Shown: positions 30,820 through 34,129 of the stretch, one piece after another
Numbering within the stretch: the stretch's first letter is position 1
How the letters are laid out: each line of letters starts with the position of its first letter
From: Candidatus Gastranaerophilales bacterium
Lineage (GTDB): Bacteria > Cyanobacteriota > Vampirovibrionia > Gastranaerophilales > Gastranaerophilaceae
Direction of reading: 5' to 3'
DNA length: 34,129 nucleotides
Assembly: GCA_944325825.1 (NCBI GenBank)
Contig: CALVBP010000019.1
Span: 1 to 34,129, forward strand
Notes under the pieces: model-generated
What the model was told of the DNA's origin: nothing
What the model saw: only the letters and a program-made list of their open reading frames with translations
Database searches by the model: none
Translations under genes and position numbers: made by a program

Positions 30820-32796
30820 CTACACAGCTTTAACCGAATTTTGTTTTATAAGTTCCGTCATCTGCTCAGGAGAAATTATCTTTCTGTATAAAGTTTCTTC
30901 CGGCCACTTCATTAAACGATAACCTTTGCTTAATAAAAATTGTTCGGTAAATAATCTTGCAGCTCGACCGTTACCGTTAATAAACGGATGTATTCTTATT
31001 ACTTCTAAAAATATTTTTGATGCAAACTCAAAAGGTTCCATTGTATTATAATTTTCATCAATGAATTTATCCAGTTTCTTTAAACCATTTATGACTTCAC
31101 TGCTCGGCGAATAATCATTAACCGTTTTCTTAGTATCTTTAGTAATATGAAAAACCTGCTTGACCAGCTCATCCGTATCGGGGGTTCGCAATTTTCCGGC
31201 TAAAAAATCCTCGCCCGGGATATTTTCAAGGGCTATTTTATGGAGATTTATAAGCTCTTTAGATTTTGGTTTACTAAATTTTTTAGATTCAATATACCGA
31301 TATGCATTAACCATATTTTCTATAGCTTTATCTTGAACTTTACCGGTATTCATACAGGTTCTGCTTATCCATAATTTGTCAGCAAGCTCCTTAGAAAGTC
31401 TTTTACCGGATTTTGAAATCCCGTGAATGCGCTCGCCAACCCGCTTATTTCTGTCTGCCAAAGCTTCAAACTCCTTTTCAAAAAGGGCTTTTTCAAGCGG
31501 ATTGTCTGCACTTATTGCAATCTCTTTCAGAAATCTTTCATTATCGGGAGACAGATTTATAAACAATTGATAGAGCCGTTTTTTAGTAGTGAAAAATATC
31601 TCTTTATCAAACAACTTTTCTAATGACGGAATTAAACTTTTTGCATCGTTTCCGTAATAGCGAAGTTTGTCAAGAACAGCATTTATAATTTCCGGAAACT
31701 CAACTTTCGGCTGATGCGGAGCTTCGAGAATTTTTTCAAAAACAGGTTTTACATCATCAAAATCAAGAAAATTCAGGTTAAAAATTGCCCGAATACGCTC
31801 CGATTCTTTATTCCTATAATTTAAAGCTTTTTTTGCCGTCTCACCTTGATTTATTGAACCGGAATAAGTATTTAAAAACCATTCATACGTCTTTAGAGGC
31901 TCCTCGCATTTCCAAAAATCCTTAATGTATCCGTATAAAATCTTTAATTTATCAATATTTCTATTAAAACCGGCAGCTTTTCCCGCATAAATACACTTCA
32001 GTATAATCTTATTTACGGCATTCTGCCATTGAACCTTTTCTTGCGGTGTAAGGTTATTAAGATGCTCTTTGTGCATTAAAAAATCGCACAATACGGGATA
32101 CAAACTATCACATCCGTAATAATCAGAAAAATCAATCATTATACCAAATACAGGCTTATTTACATCAGGTGTCGACGGATCTATAAGATTGATTTTCTTT
32201 GTCTTTGTATCAACAAGTATATTATTTGGAGATATGATATCAAACTGAAAACCCGGCTTGGAACAGAATCTTTTTATTTGTGAATATGCCTGTCTATAAG
32301 ATTCAATAGGAAAATCCTTCATCTGCTCATAAGTCTTCATTGCACGAAGAGTTTCTTCTCGTGTCACACAAATATTTTGCATAGGTAAAGCATCCGGCGG
32401 TAAAATTTTTCCGGCATAATTATTAACACCCAGGCTTGTACCGGCTTTCTTCTTTACAATATCAATCTTTCCCGGAATATTTAGGACAACTCCGTCAAGT
32501 ATATTTAAAGATGTATTTTTAGGTTTATTAAAACCCTGCTCTAAATCTTCAATTTTAAAACATTTTTTATAAACTCTAATAACATAGTTTTTCAGTCCGG
32601 CAAAATTATATCCCTTTTTGGAAAAACCTTCGCCTAACAAATTTGTCTCATTACTTATTGATTTTATTATACTGTCCTTAAGCGGAATACCCGCTAATTC
32701 TCTATTATAAGCTTTCCAAAAGGTCTCGGTTTTGCCGTTAAATAAGATATTTGCGTCTTTATATCTTTCTGATACCGGGAACTGTGCAGATAACAT
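30820..32796 (-). CDS. Kinase-like/Fic-domain fusion protein, possible effector
   Basis: A 658-aa protein with no signal peptide. Residues about 50-230 resemble a divergent protein kinase or aminoglycoside-kinase fold: Gly-rich LGEGFSKKGY (54-63), YVIRVYK (71-77, candidate ATP Lys), FDIISPNNILVD (185-196, catalytic-loop-like) and LIDPS (204-208, DFG-like). About 330-450 is helical, HEAT-like. The C-terminal part (about 470-640) is a Fic domain with the complete motif HPFINGNGRAAR (603-614), so AMP or other NMP transfer is expected. The usual inhibitory (S/T)xxxE(G/N) position reads SRTCMN (478-483), with Met in place of Glu. AAGGAG precedes the ATG. It stands alone with its own terminator. 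Confidence 0.85.
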   Translation of the reverse strand: MLSAQFPVSERYKDANILFNGKTETFWKAYNRELAGIPLKDSIIKSISNETNLLGEGFSKKGYNFAGLKNYVIRVYKKCFKIEDLEQGFNKPKNTSLNILDGVVLNIPGKIDIVKKKAGTSLGVNNYAGKILPPDALPMQNICVTREETLRAMKTYEQMKDFPIESYRQAYSQIKRFCSKPGFQFDIISPNNILVDTKTKKINLIDPSTPDVNKPVFGIMIDFSDYYGCDSLYPVLCDFLMHKEHLNNLTPQEKVQWQNAVNKIILKCIYAGKAAGFNRNIDKLKILYGYIKDFWKCEEPLKTYEWFLNTYSGSINQGETAKKALNYRNKESERIRAIFNLNFLDFDDVKPVFEKILEAPHQPKVEFPEIINAVLDKLRYYGNDAKSLIPSLEKLFDKEIFFTTKKRLYQLFINLSPDNERFLKEIAISADNPLEKALFEKEFEALADRNKRVGERIHGISKSGKRLSKELADKLWISRTCMNTGKVQDKAIENMVNAYRYIESKKFSKPKSKELINLHKIALENIPGEDFLAGKLRTPDTDELVKQVFHITKDTKKTVNDYSPSSEVINGLKKLDKFIDENYNTMEPFEFASKIFLEVIRIHPFINGNGRAARLFTEQFLLSKGYRLMKWPEETLYRKIISPEQMTELIKQNSVKAV

Positions 32797-32901
32797 TAAG
32801 AACTCCTTGGTATTTATATAAACCTTCTAAAAAAATTATTTGCGGTTTTCAAGCAAAAAAATTTTATTATGGTTTTTACTATATCAACAAAGGATAATAC
32901 T

Positions 32902-33945
32902 ATGCGAATAAGTCAAATTACCTATTCTGCCTTAAACTCTCAAAGAACGTTCTCAAAACCGAATTTCAAACAAATTTCACCACTAAACAAAGTAAAAGTC
33001 TCTGTAATTTTACCGGTTTATAATCAGGAAAAATATCTGGAAACAGCTATTAATTCTCTTAGGAACCAAAGCTTAAAAGATATTGAAATTATTTGTGTAA
33101 ATGATGGTTCAACAGACAATTCTCTGAATATATTAAATGATTACGTACAAAAAGATGCCCGGATAAAATTAATTAACCAAAAAAATCAGGGGCCGGGAGC
33201 TGCCAGAAATACAGGCTTAAAAGCTGCAAAAGGGGAATATATTGCCTTTTTAGACCCCGATGACTGGTTTGAAAAAAATGCAATGGAGGAACTGTATAAC
33301 AAGGCAGAAAAACACAATTGTGACTTGATAGTTTTTAATTTTAACAAAGTTGGAGAATCGGGGAAATTTTTAGGGCAATACAACCTTAAAACCCGCTTGC
33401 AAAGATTTTACAGCTTGAATGAGGATGAAAATTTCACCTGGCATAATGTAAAGCCCCGGGTTCTCGGAGGCTTGCACCCCGCTGCCTGGAATAAGTTATA
33501 TAAACGGGAGCTGATAAGAAACCACAAGCTGCATTTCGCAAAAAGCAGTCTCGCAGAAGACAATGTTTTTGTTTTCGGAGCAGCTCTTAATGCAAAAAGT
33601 ATTGGATATTCTGATAAGTGTTATTATAATTATTTAATTCGTAACGACTCTGCTATTAGAACACGTTCTGATAAGAATTTCTGCATATTCAAATCTATAG
33701 ATTCCGTAAAAAAACTTATAACTGATATGGGCTTAATGAATGAATTAAAAAATGAATTTGACGGATATGTCTTAAGGTTTGTTTCTTATCATATAAAACA
33801 AATAGCTTCCGTATCAAAATTTAAAGAAATTTGTAAAAAAAGATTATCCCCGGCGCAAAATAGAATGTTGAATGAACGCTATGAAGCTAATTCCAAACTT
33901 TTGCCCGTATTAAATTCACTTCTTGCCCAAAAACTAAAAAAATAG
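32902..33945 (+). CDS. Family 2 glycosyltransferase with KPNFKQ leader
   Basis: A 347-aa GT-A fold transferase that would add a sugar to a surface glycan. Motifs: VSVILPVYNQEKYLETAINSL (split), IEIICVNDGSTDNS, NQGPGAARNTGL and the metal-binding FLDPDDWF. It has no membrane segment; the C-terminal half is helical and resembles the capsule/LPS WcaA-like subgroup. The start chosen at 32902 has AAAGGA seven bases upstream; the ATG 11 codons earlier has none. The first 30 residues, MRISQITYSALNSQRTFSKPNFKQ in parts, lie outside the catalytic domain and recall the leader of the GNAT protein at 9212-9991. Confidence 0.9.
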   Translation: MRISQITYSALNSQRTFSKPNFKQISPLNKVKVSVILPVYNQEKYLETAINSLRNQSLKDIEIICVNDGSTDNSLNILNDYVQKDARIKLINQKNQGPGAARNTGLKAAKGEYIAFLDPDDWFEKNAMEELYNKAEKHNCDLIVFNFNKVGESGKFLGQYNLKTRLQRFYSLNEDENFTWHNVKPRVLGGLHPAAWNKLYKRELIRNHKLHFAKSSLAEDNVFVFGAALNAKSIGYSDKCYYNYLIRNDSAIRTRSDKNFCIFKSIDSVKKLITDMGLMNELKNEFDGYVLRFVSYHIKQIASVSKFKEICKKRLSPAQNRMLNERYEANSKLLPVLNSLLAQKLKK

Positions 33946-34062
33946 TAAAAACTGTTATATAAAAAAGTGTTGATTTTTGTTTTTTAGCGTTTAATAATGG
34001 GGTGGGGGTAAATAACAACTGTGGTTGTCAACTGATCCGCCAGAAATGTAACAATTAAATAT

Positions 34063-34129
<67 letters not shown>

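Noticed and set aside
32869-32901. Earlier ATG for the glycosyltransferase
   Set aside because: No ribosome site before it, whereas AAAGGA is ideally placed before 32902.

Overview
The window looks like a chromosomal segment from a non-photosynthetic relative of Cyanobacteria, most likely Candidatus Gastranaerophilales (Melainabacteria/Vampirovibrionia) from an animal gut. This is inference. It rests on low-GC coding sequence, a long (220 aa) cyanobacterial-type NusB, flagellar genes, several pilin-like proteins, a ManNAc-6-P epimerase plus ROK kinase pair suggesting sialic-acid or amino-sugar use, a small thermophile/clostridium-like ferredoxin, and short N-terminal 'NPAFGA'/'KPNFKQ' leaders. 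No phage, plasmid replication or CRISPR genes are seen.

Layout. 1-433: three 110-bp tandem repeats rich in inverted repeats, then a hairpin terminator. 434-2722 (-): ftsY, nusB and a coiled-coil protein. 2723-3857: a gene-free island of dispersed palindromic repeats. 3858-8708: deoB, a ferredoxin of 58 aa, an acyltransferase-3 membrane protein, rarA, a DUF4186 protein and an isoprenylcysteine-methyltransferase-like protein. 8709-9169: a GC-rich segment bounded by a 14-bp copy of the 3' end of tRNA-Arg(UCU). 9212-13421 (-): a six-gene cluster with a PC4-like protein, a pseudopilin, a proline/acidic-rich exported protein, a soluble histidine kinase, a REC/degenerate-GGDEF/REC regulator and a GNAT protein. 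13573-17002 (+): a REC-PAS-kinase, a LuxR-type regulator and an unknown protein. 17318-20751 (+): regulator, kinase, flgB, flgC, fliE. 20746-22046: a degenerate histidine-phosphatase and an EF-hand protein. 22106-26351 (-): a WecA/MraY-type transferase that appears to start at ATT, then glyA, a 71-aa protein, a ROK kinase and nanE. 26450-30528: an anchored protein, a membrane HELGH metallopeptidase and a large pilin/adhesin fusion. 30820-32796 (-): a kinase-like/Fic fusion. 32902-33945 (+): a family 2 glycosyltransferase. 34063-end: the 5' part of initiator tRNA-Met.

The most interesting locus is 28248-30528. Two perfect 22-bp inverted repeats enclose a 231-bp segment between two divergent genes. 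The segment carries an outward promoter that now points at the metallopeptidase gene. If the segment inverted, that promoter would sit 43 bp upstream of a 630-aa protein combining a type IV pilin N-terminus, YadA-like head repeats and a peptidase S74 (tail-fibre chaperone) domain. This is a candidate phase-variation switch for a new kind of surface fibre. No recombinase lies in the window, and the switch is inferred from sequence only.

A second theme is promoters whose -10 box ends 6-7 nt before an ATG with no ribosome binding site, suggesting several leaderless mRNAs. A third is signalling: three kinases and four regulators lie between 10.0 and 19.3 kb, next to pilin and flagellar rod/basal-body genes.
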